NCBI RefSeq assembly: GCF_003626755.1
Contig: NZ_RBCJ01000004.1
Span: 310,001-374,000, forward strand
DNA from: Ulvibacterium marinum
GTDB taxonomy: Bacteria; Bacteroidota; Bacteroidia; Flavobacteriales; Flavobacteriaceae
Reading direction: 5' to 3'
DNA: 64,000 bases
Shown: positions 45,855 through 54,536 of the stretch, piece by piece
How positions within the stretch are numbered: the stretch's first letter is position 1
Layout of the letters: each line of letters opens with the position of its first letter
Translations under genes and position numbers: made by a program
Notes under the pieces: generated by a model
What the model was told of the DNA's origin: nothing
Seen by the model: only the letters and a program-made list of their open reading frames with translations
Database searches by the model: none

Positions 45855-46934
45855 TTATGCATATTTATCCCCGAAAGTATCCTTTACTTTAGATAACACT
45901 TTTTTGATATCCTGTTCTTTGGATTTGGGATAAATCAACAGCACTTCCTCTTTATCTACAACAATATAATCCTTTAAGCCGTCTACCACAACAATCTTTC
46001 CTTTTGGAGAGCGGATCATATTCCCCGAGGCATCTTCGCATACCACTTGGCAATTTACAAGCGCATTGTTATTGTCGTCCTTGTCCAGCTTATCGAACAG
46101 CGAACCCCAAGTACCCAAGTCGTTCCAATCAAAGGAGGCCGGTAGTACATAAATAGCTTTGGAACGCTCTAAAATAGCATAATCAATGGAGATATTTTCG
46201 GCTTTTATGTAATTATTGGCAATAAAACTCTTTTCATCAGCAGTATTATAACAATGCATCCCCTCAAAAAACAATTCATACTGCGAAGGTTGATGCTCCT
46301 GAAAAGCATTGATTATGGTATTCACACTCCACATAAAAATTCCCGCGTTCCACAGAAAATTCCCTTGGTCCAAAAATTCCTTGGCAGTTTCATAATCCGG
46401 TTTTTCACGGAATTGATGGACTTTTTTTAATTTACCTTCGGCCTCTTTTTCATACTCGATATAACCAAATCCCGTATTTGGAAAAGTAGGTATAATTCCC
46501 AATGTACAGAGTACATCTTCTTTTTCGCACTTATCAAAACATGCAATGACATCCTCGGCAAAGGCTTCCTCATCCTCTATCCAATGGTCACTGGGCGCTA
46601 CTATCATAACAGCATTGGGATTCATCTTTTGGATCTTTAAGGCAGCATATAATATGCAAGGTGCCGTATTGCGCATGGCCGGTTCCAATACCACCTGTTC
46701 CTGTTTTACCATGGGCAATTGCTCCAACACCAGATTATTATACCGTTCATTGGTGAGAACAAGGATATTTTCCGTTGGCACAAATGTGTTGAGACGTTTA
46801 AAGGTCTTTTGGATAAGGGTATCCCCTGTACCCAACATATCATGGAATTGTTTGGGATAGGAAGATGTACTGATCGGCCAAAAACGGGACCCTACTCCTC
46901 CCGCCATCAAGACGGCATAATAGTTTGTATTCAT
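45855..46934 (-). CDS. Mannose-1-phosphate guanylyltransferase
   Basis: It makes GDP-mannose for surface polysaccharide and glycoprotein. The 359-residue protein has the nucleotidyltransferase loop LMAGGVGSRFWPISTSSYPKQF, VAPSDHWIEDEEAF, PNTGFGYIEYE and FDWNDLGTWGSLFDKLD. It is a single-domain form without the phosphomannose isomerase half of ManC. It is in one run with the SprT-like gene (4 bp) and the DUF389 gene. Confidence 0.95.
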   Translation of the reverse strand: MNTNYYAVLMAGGVGSRFWPISTSSYPKQFHDMLGTGDTLIQKTFKRLNTFVPTENILVLTNERYNNLVLEQLPMVKQEQVVLEPAMRNTAPCILYAALKIQKMNPNAVMIVAPSDHWIEDEEAFAEDVIACFDKCEKEDVLCTLGIIPTFPNTGFGYIEYEKEAEGKLKKVHQFREKPDYETAKEFLDQGNFLWNAGIFMWSVNTIINAFQEHQPSQYELFFEGMHCYNTADEKSFIANNYIKAENISIDYAILERSKAIYVLPASFDWNDLGTWGSLFDKLDKDDNNNALVNCQVVCEDASGNMIRSPKGKIVVVDGLKDYIVVDKEEVLLIYPKSKEQDIKKVLSKVKDTFGDKYA

Positions 46935-46938
46935 AGTA

Positions 46939-47541
46939 TCAATCTTTAATCAGTTCTACCTCGGCATTTGGTTGAAACAAATATACTTTGTCGGTATCTA
47001 TTTCCACACATTCATAACGTTTTACACGTTTATTCCCTTTTTTAAACAATTTGCCGTTATAGATGCGAAAAATACTCCCTAAAGGTAATTGAAAAATGTA
47101 GGTTTTATCTGCATGTCCAATATCGAATTGTTTAAGTGCCAAAGATAAATGGGCGTCCGTATCGCTGCTTGCCTTGGGATTCTTAAAATGTTTGGCCAAT
47201 ATGGGTAATAACTTGGACGGGAAAATCTCGGGGCGAATAAAGGGCAACATCAAATATTGGAAAGTTCGCTTCCACTCCAGGCCATGAGGTTTTATTCGTC
47301 TCCCATATTTTTCAAAAGCTACCAAATGGGCAATCTCATGAATCAATGTAATCAAAAAGCGATAAGGGTTCAAGGTAGCATTTATGGTAATTTGGTGCAA
47401 TCCATTGGGCAGTCTTCTATAATCGCCGTGGCGGGTAACCCTATGGTTTGTGATCTTAAGGTGAACCCCGGTTTTCTGGATAAGCTGCAGACAAGGGGTT
47501 ACGGCCCGTTCCGGCAGATATTTTTTAAGGGTTCTATCCAT
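46939..47541 (-). CDS. SprT-like zinc metallopeptidase-fold protein
   Basis: A 200-residue protein with the metal motif HEIAH in TLIHEIAHLVAFEKYGRR, then GLEWKRTFQYLM with the third ligand region. This is the SprT/Spartan protease domain. The typical C-terminal zinc ribbon cysteines are missing, and the tail (VKRYECVEIDTDKVYLFQPNAEVEL) is short. DNA-protein crosslink repair is the role of eukaryotic Spartan; the bacterial role is not settled. It lies 4 bp before the guanylyltransferase gene. Confidence 0.88.
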   Translation of the reverse strand: MDRTLKKYLPERAVTPCLQLIQKTGVHLKITNHRVTRHGDYRRLPNGLHQITINATLNPYRFLITLIHEIAHLVAFEKYGRRIKPHGLEWKRTFQYLMLPFIRPEIFPSKLLPILAKHFKNPKASSDTDAHLSLALKQFDIGHADKTYIFQLPLGSIFRIYNGKLFKKGNKRVKRYECVEIDTDKVYLFQPNAEVELIKD

Positions 47542-47685
47542 TGATACAAAAATAGGAATTTAAAGAATTCTAAGATTCAAGGAAACTTGGAATTCCAATA
47601 TGGAAAGCTTGCCTTTAAAGGCTTAATTTTATTGGTATAGCCCTAAAATTTAGGCAACAGCAACAAATGCAGGTTCATAAAAAGG

Positions 47686-48363
47686 TTAAGGTGTACTATT
47701 ACTTACTTGTAATAGTTTTCCATTGTAGAGCCTATGCCCAGTCAAGCCAAATTCTTTAATATAGGTAGCCATTTCCCGAGCGGTAGTCAAAGCTTGATAC
47801 CCTGGAAAAGCCTCTTCCAACATTTCCGTCTGTACGGCACCCAATGCCAAAACATTAAAGCAGGGGCCTGTTTCTTTATATTCCTCTGCCCAAAGTTCGG
47901 TCAAGGTAATCAACGCTCCTTTACTGGAACTATAGGCAGACAGTCCAGGAAATTTAACACTCCCCTGTACACCACCCATGGAACTGATGTTCACCACATG
48001 TCCATTTTTAGGCATCATGGGGAGAACGATTTTCACAATTTCCGCTACTCCAAGTACGTTCACCTTGTATACTTCCCTAAATTCCTGAGCCGTGGTCTCC
48101 AAAAATGGTTTGTTCAGTAGCATACCCGCATTGTTAACGAGAAGGTTAACGGTATCCCATTCTTTTAAAAAAATATTCAATTTTTGCAAGTCGCTCTCCT
48201 TGCAAAGGTCAAAAGGAAATGCAGAAATATTGGGATGAGAAAGATCAAGGATAGGCTTTGCATTTCGGGAAAGGGCCAAAACCTGATGCCCTTCATCTGC
48301 AAATAAAAGGGCCAGTTCAAAACCAATCCCCCGACTACAACCGGTAATGATAATATTTGCCAT
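47686..48363 (-). CDS. SDR-family NAD(P)-dependent oxidoreductase
   Basis: A 225-residue Rossmann-fold short-chain dehydrogenase. ITGCSRGIGFELA binds the cofactor and NNAGML is the structural motif. The catalytic residues are Ser in NISSMGG and YxxxK in YSSSKGAL. The substrate cannot be told from sequence. Its ATG overlaps the stop of the M28 peptidase gene as TAATG. Confidence 0.92.
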   Translation of the reverse strand: MANIIITGCSRGIGFELALLFADEGHQVLALSRNAKPILDLSHPNISAFPFDLCKESDLQKLNIFLKEWDTVNLLVNNAGMLLNKPFLETTAQEFREVYKVNVLGVAEIVKIVLPMMPKNGHVVNISSMGGVQGSVKFPGLSAYSSSKGALITLTELWAEEYKETGPCFNVLALGAVQTEMLEEAFPGYQALTTAREMATYIKEFGLTGHRLYNGKLLQVSNSTP

Positions 48364-49433
48364 TAGTTGTATTTTACTTCCTTCCGAGGCGTATTGGCCA
48401 CTCCTTCTACCACCGGTATAAACTGATTCACCAAATAGGCCATGTGTTCAAAATCCATAAGATCAGCCTCGTCCCCAACTTTATGATAGTGATCAAAATT
48501 GGTAAAATCAAAGGTACAAAAGGTATGTGCGGGCACATTGAATGCTTCAAAAAATGGGTAGTTGTCCGACCTTTGGAACAGATTGAACTTTTTGGCCGTA
48601 GGCAAAAACCCGACCAATTCCTGTTCAGCATAGGTATTGCATATTTGGCCAAGATTGGACTTTTCATACCCACTGGCATAGGTTAGATATTCCTTATCTA
48701 CCAAGGGAACACCAACCATTTCATAATTGAGAACCAGATAAAGATCCAAGTTTTGTGCCTTCAACTTTTCGGCCAAATGTTTTGATCCCAAAAGTCCCTT
48801 TTCCTCGGCGCTGAACAGCACAAAGATAATACTGCGTTTATTGGTTTTGGCATTTCCGAAGTAACGGGCCAATTCTAAAACCGTAGTGGTCCCAGAAGCA
48901 TTGTCATTCGCACCATTGGCTATTGAATCACCGCCCTCCGATTCAATTCTCCCTATGTGGTCATAATGCGCCCCTATAAGGATAAATTCATTTTTAAGCG
49001 CGGTATCGTTCCCTTCTACCCAGCCCACCATATTATATGAAGACTTACTGAAATTGGACAAAGTATCCCTATAGGAATCAAAATAGGGAGCGATTTTATT
49101 TTGAGTGAATATGCCATCGATAAATTGTGCCGCCTTCTCTATTCCCTCGCTTCCCGAATCCCGTCCTTCCAGTTCATCCGAGGCCAAAAAATTTAATATA
49201 CCCTTTACCCGGGTATCGTCAGAAAATTGAATTTTTGAGGTGGATGATTTGGAATTTGTTCTTTTATGCGATTCCGTTACGGAAGTAGATTTGGTGTCCG
49301 CTGGTGGAACCGCTACACTTTCATTTGAAATTTCTGATGTTTTTGGAATACTGTCCGCGTCAATCTGTTTGAGTTTTGTAGCACCACAACCCATTAAAAT
49401 TGACAAGACAAGTACTTGGAAGAAATATTTCAT
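48363..49433 (-). CDS. M28-family metallopeptidase, lipoprotein
   Basis: A zinc exopeptidase of about 356 residues anchored as a lipoprotein. The signal peptide MKYFFQVLVLSILMGC ends in a lipobox cysteine. A Ser/Thr-rich spacer follows. The catalytic domain has the zinc ligands in IGAHYDHIG, ANDNASGTTTVLELAR and FSAEEKGLLGS, and the last His in FDHYHKVGDEAD. Aminopeptidase activity is likely. I chose ATG 49433 because the in-frame ATG at 49475 would place 14 residues before the signal and lies in the neighbouring terminator. Confidence 0.9.
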   Translation of the reverse strand: MKYFFQVLVLSILMGCGATKLKQIDADSIPKTSEISNESVAVPPADTKSTSVTESHKRTNSKSSTSKIQFSDDTRVKGILNFLASDELEGRDSGSEGIEKAAQFIDGIFTQNKIAPYFDSYRDTLSNFSKSSYNMVGWVEGNDTALKNEFILIGAHYDHIGRIESEGGDSIANGANDNASGTTTVLELARYFGNAKTNKRSIIFVLFSAEEKGLLGSKHLAEKLKAQNLDLYLVLNYEMVGVPLVDKEYLTYASGYEKSNLGQICNTYAEQELVGFLPTAKKFNLFQRSDNYPFFEAFNVPAHTFCTFDFTNFDHYHKVGDEADLMDFEHMAYLVNQFIPVVEGVANTPRKEVKYN

Positions 49434-49463
49434 ATCAGCTGATTTTGTTCCTAAAGATAAAAA

Positions 49464-49488
49464 AAGCACCCTCAAAAAACGGGTGCTT
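49464..49488 (-). terminator. Terminator of the pdhA-pdhC operon
   Basis: On the minus strand AAGCACCC pairs with GGGTGCTT around a 9-nt loop and is followed by seven T. It begins 43 nt after the pdhC stop. Confidence 0.88.
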
Positions 49489-49530
49489 AAACTATTTTAA
49501 AATCTCTCTTTCAAAAAGAAGGCTTTCAAA

Positions 49531-51198
49531 TTATGCCAACATCGTGACCGGATTCTCCAAATAGGAACGTAGGGTTAATAAATACTGTGCTCCCGTAGCG
49601 CCATCTACCGTTCTATGGTCACAGGCCAAAGTGACCTTCATCGTATTCCCTACCACTATTTCCCCATTCTTGACCACTGGTTTTTGAACTATTGCACCAA
49701 CAGAAAGAATCGCCGAATTAGGCTGATTGATAATGGAGGTAAATTCCACAATTCCGAACATCCCTAAATTGGAAACCGTAAAAGTGCTTCCTTCCATTTC
49801 TGCCGGAGTCAATTTTTTGTTTCTGGCCCTACCTGCCAAATCCTTTACTGATGCCCCAATTTGAGTGAGGCTCATTTGATCGGTAAATTTAAGAACAGGT
49901 ACAACCAAACCTTCATCTACCGCAACGGCTACACCAATGTGTACATGATGTTTGTAGATTGTGGTATCCCCTCCCCATGTTGTATTAACCTGTGGGTGCT
50001 TTTTCAGTGCCATGGCACAGGCCTTGACCACCATATCATTGAAAGAGACCTTGGTATCTGGCAAATCATTGATTTGTTTTCTTGAGGCTATCGCATTATC
50101 CATATCCACCTCAATAGTCAAATAGTAATGGGGCGCCGAAAATTTGGACTCACCTAAGCGCTTGGCAATAACCTTACGCATCTGGGAGTTTTTGACCTCT
50201 TCGCTACTTTCCTCCCCTACCGGAAGATTAATCGACATCACGGCCTGTTTAACCGGAACTTCTTCGGATGTACTTGTTGTTGGTTGGGCGGCAGGTTTTG
50301 GAGCTTCTGAAGGTTTGTAGTTTTCAATGTCCCGCTTAACTATTCGCCCATGATCGCCACTACCATTTACATCCTTTAGGTTTATTCCTTTTTCTTGAGC
50401 CATTTTTTTGGCCAAGGGCGATACGAAAATACGTTGACTATCACTGACGGTCTTTGTTTCTGTGGTGGTCTCTACCTTTGATTCCGAAACAGTTTCTTCT
50501 TTTTTGTCCGAATTTGATTCATCCCTTGCAACCGCAATGGAAGGCTTGGCATTTAAAACTGCATCTACATTAGTCCCTTCAGGGCCAATAACAGCCAATA
50601 CCTCATCAACAGGGGCGGAACCTCCTTCCTCGATTCCAATATGCAAAAGCGTACCAGAGTAAAACGACTCAAACTCCATAGTGGCCTTGTCCGTTTCAAT
50701 TTCCGCCAAAATATCGCCTTCTTCTACGGTGTCACCTACCTTTTTTAACCAAGTGGCCACAGTCCCCTCTTCCATGGTATCACTCAAACGGGGCATTTTA
50801 ATAATCTCGACCCCTTCCAGTATTTCTCCGGAATCCCCTGCGCTTCCTTCTGAGACCTCATTGGTTGAGGATTCCTTATCTACAGAAGCTTCTGAAGAAG
50901 AAGAGTCTTCCTCTACCGAATTGGAAGAAGCGCCGTTCAAAAGTCCTGAAATGTCCTCACCATCATCACCTATAATGGCCAAAAGGGTATCCACAGGGGC
51001 TCCATCTCCTTCTTGGATACCTATATGCAATAATGTCCCTTCGTGAAACGATTCGAATTCCATAGTAGCCTTATCCGTCTCTATCTCGGCAAGTATGTCA
51101 CCTTCCTCTACTTTGTCACCAACCTTTTTTAACCATTTGGCCACGGTACCTTCTTCCATGGTATCGCTCAAACGGGGCATATTTATTATTTCTGCCAT
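49531..51198 (-). CDS. pdhC: Pyruvate dehydrogenase E2, dihydrolipoamide acetyltransferase with two lipoyl domains
   Basis: The core of the pyruvate dehydrogenase complex, forming acetyl-CoA. The 555-residue protein has two nearly identical lipoyl domains (lipoyl-lysines about 43 and 171 in ETDKATMEFESF), each with MPRLSDTMEEGTVA. They are joined by a Ser/Glu-rich linker. A peripheral-subunit-binding domain (FVSPLAKKMAQEKGINL, near 260-295) and the acetyltransferase core with ACDHRTVDGATGA follow. It starts 4 bp after pdhA. Stretches repeated between the two domains suggest a recent duplication or gene conversion. Confidence 0.96.
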   Translation of the reverse strand: MAEIINMPRLSDTMEEGTVAKWLKKVGDKVEEGDILAEIETDKATMEFESFHEGTLLHIGIQEGDGAPVDTLLAIIGDDGEDISGLLNGASSNSVEEDSSSSEASVDKESSTNEVSEGSAGDSGEILEGVEIIKMPRLSDTMEEGTVATWLKKVGDTVEEGDILAEIETDKATMEFESFYSGTLLHIGIEEGGSAPVDEVLAVIGPEGTNVDAVLNAKPSIAVARDESNSDKKEETVSESKVETTTETKTVSDSQRIFVSPLAKKMAQEKGINLKDVNGSGDHGRIVKRDIENYKPSEAPKPAAQPTTSTSEEVPVKQAVMSINLPVGEESSEEVKNSQMRKVIAKRLGESKFSAPHYYLTIEVDMDNAIASRKQINDLPDTKVSFNDMVVKACAMALKKHPQVNTTWGGDTTIYKHHVHIGVAVAVDEGLVVPVLKFTDQMSLTQIGASVKDLAGRARNKKLTPAEMEGSTFTVSNLGMFGIVEFTSIINQPNSAILSVGAIVQKPVVKNGEIVVGNTMKVTLACDHRTVDGATGAQYLLTLRSYLENPVTMLA

Positions 51199-51202
51199 TT
51201 AA

Positions 51203-52201
51203 CTATAGTTTATGTTGTACAAATGGATAGTCTTCCTGTTCGTAGACCATATCATATAATTGATTTACAGGCGGGTATTCCGATTCCTCTGCAAATTTTT
51301 CACATTCCTTAACCTTGTCCTTTACCCGTTTATCAATCTCTTTAATCTGGTCTCCCGTAGCATAGTTCTTTTCCTTGATAACATCCAGAACTTGGGTAAT
51401 GGGATCTATCTTCTTATATTCTTCCACCTCATCTTTGGTTCGATAGTGTTGTGCATCGGACATGGAATGTCCTCTATACCTGTAGGTCTTCATTTCCAAA
51501 AAGGTAGGCCCACCTCCACTTCTGGCCCTTTCAATGGCCTTGTTCATCTCCTTTGCCACAGTAACGGGATCCATTCCATCCACGGGGCCACAAGGCATCT
51601 CATAACCCAATCCAAGCTTCCATATTTCCGTACTATAGGATGTACGTGCCACCGAGGTACCCATGGCATATCCGTTGTTCTCGCAAACGAAGACCACTGG
51701 AAGTTGCCAGAGCATAGCCAAATTAAAACTTTCGTGCAAAGAGCCCTGTCTTACCGCACCATCGCCCATATAGCACAAGGTTACGGCATCTCGTTTAAAA
51801 TACTTATCCGCAAAGGCCAACCCTGCTCCTAGAGGTATCTGTCCCCCTACAATTCCGTGGCCGCCATAAAACCGATGCTCTTTGGAGAAAATATGCATGG
51901 AACCCCCCATTCCTTTTGACGTACCGGTAACCTTACCATAGAGTTCAGCCATGACTTTTTTAGGGTCAACGCCCATTCCAATAGGCTGCACATGGTTCCG
52001 ATAGGCCGTAATCATCTTATCCTTGGTAAGATCCATAGCATGTAAAGCTCCAGCCAATACCGCCTCTTGTCCATTGTACAAATGAAGAAACCCCCTGACC
52101 TTTTGTTGGATGTAAACAGCTGCAAGTTTATCCTCAAATTTCCTCCAAAAAAGCATGTCCTCATACCATTTCAGATAGGTTTCTTTAGTTATTTTTTCCA
52201 T
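51203..52201 (-). CDS. pdhA: Pyruvate dehydrogenase E1 component, alpha subunit
   Basis: It forms E1 with the beta subunit encoded 20 kb away at 28628. The 332-residue protein has the TPP/Mg motif GDGAVRQGSLHESFNLAMLWQLPVVFVCENN (start near residue 150), GGSMHIFSKEHRFYGGHGIVGGQ and the phosphorylation-loop-like YRYRGHSMSDAQHYR. The length is usual for alpha subunits. A TATTTTTG box at 52279-52286 (minus strand) and the palindrome at 52343 lie upstream. Confidence 0.95.
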   Translation of the reverse strand: MEKITKETYLKWYEDMLFWRKFEDKLAAVYIQQKVRGFLHLYNGQEAVLAGALHAMDLTKDKMITAYRNHVQPIGMGVDPKKVMAELYGKVTGTSKGMGGSMHIFSKEHRFYGGHGIVGGQIPLGAGLAFADKYFKRDAVTLCYMGDGAVRQGSLHESFNLAMLWQLPVVFVCENNGYAMGTSVARTSYSTEIWKLGLGYEMPCGPVDGMDPVTVAKEMNKAIERARSGGGPTFLEMKTYRYRGHSMSDAQHYRTKDEVEEYKKIDPITQVLDVIKEKNYATGDQIKEIDKRVKDKVKECEKFAEESEYPPVNQLYDMVYEQEDYPFVQHKL

Positions 52202-52342
52202 TAACCGATTTTTTTATTGAAACTCCAATCAATCAAATTCCAATTTTTTAGAAAATAATTGGAGTATTGAAAGAAAAACAAAAATACACATATAAATGAA
52301 TGGATAAAAAAAATTGAAGCAAAAGGCAATTGCTATCGGATA

Positions 52343-52358
52343 CATGGAAATTTCCATG
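52343..52358. promoter_or_regulatory. Perfect 16-bp palindrome upstream of pdhA
   Basis: CATGGAAATTTCCATG is its own reverse complement and lies 142 bp before the pdhA ATG, upstream of a TATTTTTG box at 52279. It could be an operator for the pdhA-pdhC operon, or chance in AT-rich DNA. Confidence 0.4.
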
Positions 52359-52392
52359 ACTCAGACTTCAATTTATCGGAAAAAATGAATTC

Positions 52393-52875
52393 TTATAAAA
52401 AGGAAGTATCGAAAGCCAGGGGAAGAATATCAGCAATGGAGGCGCACCTTATAATTTGTCCTACTTCGCCCATTAAAAAAAGTTCAATAGGGCTCTTCTG
52501 TCGCACTTCATATTCCGATATGGATTGTCTACAATTGCCACATGGAGCCACAGGTTTATCAACGGTGTGCCTTTTTGAGGCTGCCGATATGGCTATGGAT
52601 CTGATAGTCTCCCCCGGGTATTTGGCCCCAGCTTGAAATACCGCAACCCGTTCTGCACACAGGCCGGAAGGAAAAGAGGCATTTTCTTGATTATTGCCAA
52701 TCACCACTTTTCCATTGTTCAGGAGAACCGCTGCACCAACCTGAAAATTGGAATAAGGTGCGTAGGCATTTTTCCGAGCTTCTACCGCCTTTTTTATTAA
52801 TTCTTTACTCTCTTGGGAAAGTTCATTAAGGGAGTTGAACACCTGCAATTCAAAACATACTTTTTGTCTTTTCAT
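52393..52875 (-). CDS. cdd: Cytidine deaminase
   Basis: It deaminates cytidine and deoxycytidine for salvage. The 160-residue protein has NFQVGAAVLL, the zinc/active-site motif SGLCAERVAVF (Cys and catalytic Glu), and PCGNCRQSISEY with the other two zinc cysteines. It is a normal small homotetrameric type. A terminator separates it from porV upstream. Nucleoside import (nupC) and kinase genes in the same window fit the pathway. Confidence 0.96.
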   Translation of the reverse strand: MKRQKVCFELQVFNSLNELSQESKELIKKAVEARKNAYAPYSNFQVGAAVLLNNGKVVIGNNQENASFPSGLCAERVAVFQAGAKYPGETIRSIAISAASKRHTVDKPVAPCGNCRQSISEYEVRQKSPIELFLMGEVGQIIRCASIADILPLAFDTSFL

Positions 52876-52907
52876 AGGTAAGGGTTGATATGGACTTCCA
52901 ATAAAAT

Positions 52908-52939
52908 TAACAAAACCTGCTCAAAGGCAGGTTTTGTTA
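52908..52939 (-). terminator. Terminator of porV
   Basis: TAACAAAACCTGC and GCAGGTTTTGTTA are perfect 13-bp complements around TCAAAG. On the minus strand the stem is followed by ATTTTATT, 30 nt after the porV stop. Confidence 0.85.
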
Positions 52940-52968
52940 GATTACTTATATGTAATGAAAACTAATTT

Positions 52969-54117
52969 TTAATCGTTAAGGTACTCCTCGCCTAAGTTGA
53001 AGGTAAGTGAAAACCGCAAGGTATTTTCCAATGGATTTCGTACTTGGGAAGTGGAGAATAGATAAGATAAATCTATCTGGGCAGCTTTAAACCGGAATCC
53101 CGCACCCAGGGTAAAGAACTTTCTAGAACCTTTTTCCTCACTTTCATTAAAGTATCCCGTACGCACCATAAATGCATTCTGATATACGTATTCGGCACCC
53201 AAGGCCCAGGTAAACTCCTTTAGCTCTTCGCTAAAACCATCCGGAGCATCGCCAAACGATTCAAAAACACCATTAAAAAACCCGATGTTCTGGTACTCAT
53301 CATTATCCGCAGAATCCACATCGCCATCACCATCAAAATCCCGGGGTGTTGGTACCAAAAGTTTATTGAATTCAGAAGTTAGACCTATAACATTATCTTG
53401 ATCAAGGATAAAATCAAATCCAAATCCAAATTTTAGGTTGGTAGGCAAAAAATTTTCCTGTCCACCCTCATCGTATTGTATCTTACCTCCTAAATTAGAA
53501 ATATTGAAACCGGCTCTCCAACGTCCATCAAACTTATCATATGCAATTTCTCTTGATCGATAAAAACCTGCAATATCAACGGCAAATGAGCTAGCCGCTT
53601 GTGAGTCCACATCACCTTGTTGGGGCAATCTGAGATTGGAACGTATAAATCTACCTCCTACCGCCATGGAAAAAGTCGGGCTCAATTTTAGGGAATATGA
53701 TCCATCCAAAGCCAGTTCATTGGGTTTGGCCAAAGTTCCAGGGTCATTGGCAAACTGCCTTAGTTCTATCTCCCCCAGAGTGAAATAACGCAAACTAAGG
53801 GCAAAGGCACTTTGGTCACTTATTTTGTTATAAAAACTAGCGTTCAAAAGGGATATATCGGTTATTATACTTTCCAAATAAGGAGTATAACTTAAACCAA
53901 TACCCATTTTACGTTCTGCAAAGGCAAATTTTGCCGGGTTCCATTGCTGGGAAAAAGCGTCCGTAGAAGTGGCCACCCCAATATCCCCCATACCCGCGGA
54001 CCTAGCATCTGCGGCAATGGTCAAAAAAGGAACCGCAGTGGTAATAACCCTTTGGTCTTGCTGGGCCCACGTTTTACAAACAATTGCAAACAATACTAGT
54101 AAGGCTAATTTTTTCAT
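52969..54117 (-). CDS. porV: Type IX secretion outer-membrane protein PorV (LptO)
   Basis: An outer-membrane beta-barrel that shuttles type IX secretion cargo to the attachment complex. The 382-residue protein has a signal peptide (KKLALLVLFAIVCKTWAQ). The PorV-typical AVPFLTIAADARSAGMGDIGVATS and FSQQWNPAKFAFAERKMGIGLSYTPYL follow, and it ends in the aromatic strand ENTLRFSLTFNLGEEYLND. GldJ is encoded divergently 419 bp upstream, but the usual neighbour porU is missing. Confidence 0.93.
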   Translation of the reverse strand: MKKLALLVLFAIVCKTWAQQDQRVITTAVPFLTIAADARSAGMGDIGVATSTDAFSQQWNPAKFAFAERKMGIGLSYTPYLESIITDISLLNASFYNKISDQSAFALSLRYFTLGEIELRQFANDPGTLAKPNELALDGSYSLKLSPTFSMAVGGRFIRSNLRLPQQGDVDSQAASSFAVDIAGFYRSREIAYDKFDGRWRAGFNISNLGGKIQYDEGGQENFLPTNLKFGFGFDFILDQDNVIGLTSEFNKLLVPTPRDFDGDGDVDSADNDEYQNIGFFNGVFESFGDAPDGFSEELKEFTWALGAEYVYQNAFMVRTGYFNESEEKGSRKFFTLGAGFRFKAAQIDLSYLFSTSQVRNPLENTLRFSLTFNLGEEYLND

Positions 54118-54536
54118 CTCTTAACAATCTGGATTTTATTAATAAATGTGCCCCGACCTAAAAAACTTTCACATCGTATTCACACTTAAACGGGGTTTTT
54201 AAGAATATCTTGTATGGAAAGGGAAGAATTTTAGGTTTGATTTATACTAACCCCTCAGTTTTCCTAAAGGGCATCAATGATTTCCATCAAACCTGTCAGA
54301 ATATCCCGTATCGCGAAAAAGAATAACAAAGTCCATACTATAACAAACATTACTTCGTTATGGTTTTAGAAAATGCTTGCGGCTCATGGGTCACACTTTC
54401 GAAAATATTTTTTTAGTGATAAAATATTATGTGCAAAACCTCGTTTTATTAGCCAAAAAGCAACCATTTTAATAAATCAAAAGACCTGTTGATATTGCTT
54501 TACGGCGATTTAACAAATTGAACTCAAGTCCTAATT
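54118..54536. other. 419-bp divergent spacer between porV and gldJ
   Basis: No coding region or RNA gene is recognisable in either strand. It must hold the promoters of both genes, but I see no clean TAnnTTTG box close to either start. The segment is AT-rich with stops in all frames. There is no visible remnant of the porU gene that lies here in related genomes. Confidence 0.5.

Noticed and set aside
52255-52342. AT-rich segment with short inverted repeats before pdhA as an RNA gene
   Set aside because: The stems are short and A/T-only, so promoter DNA explains the region better.
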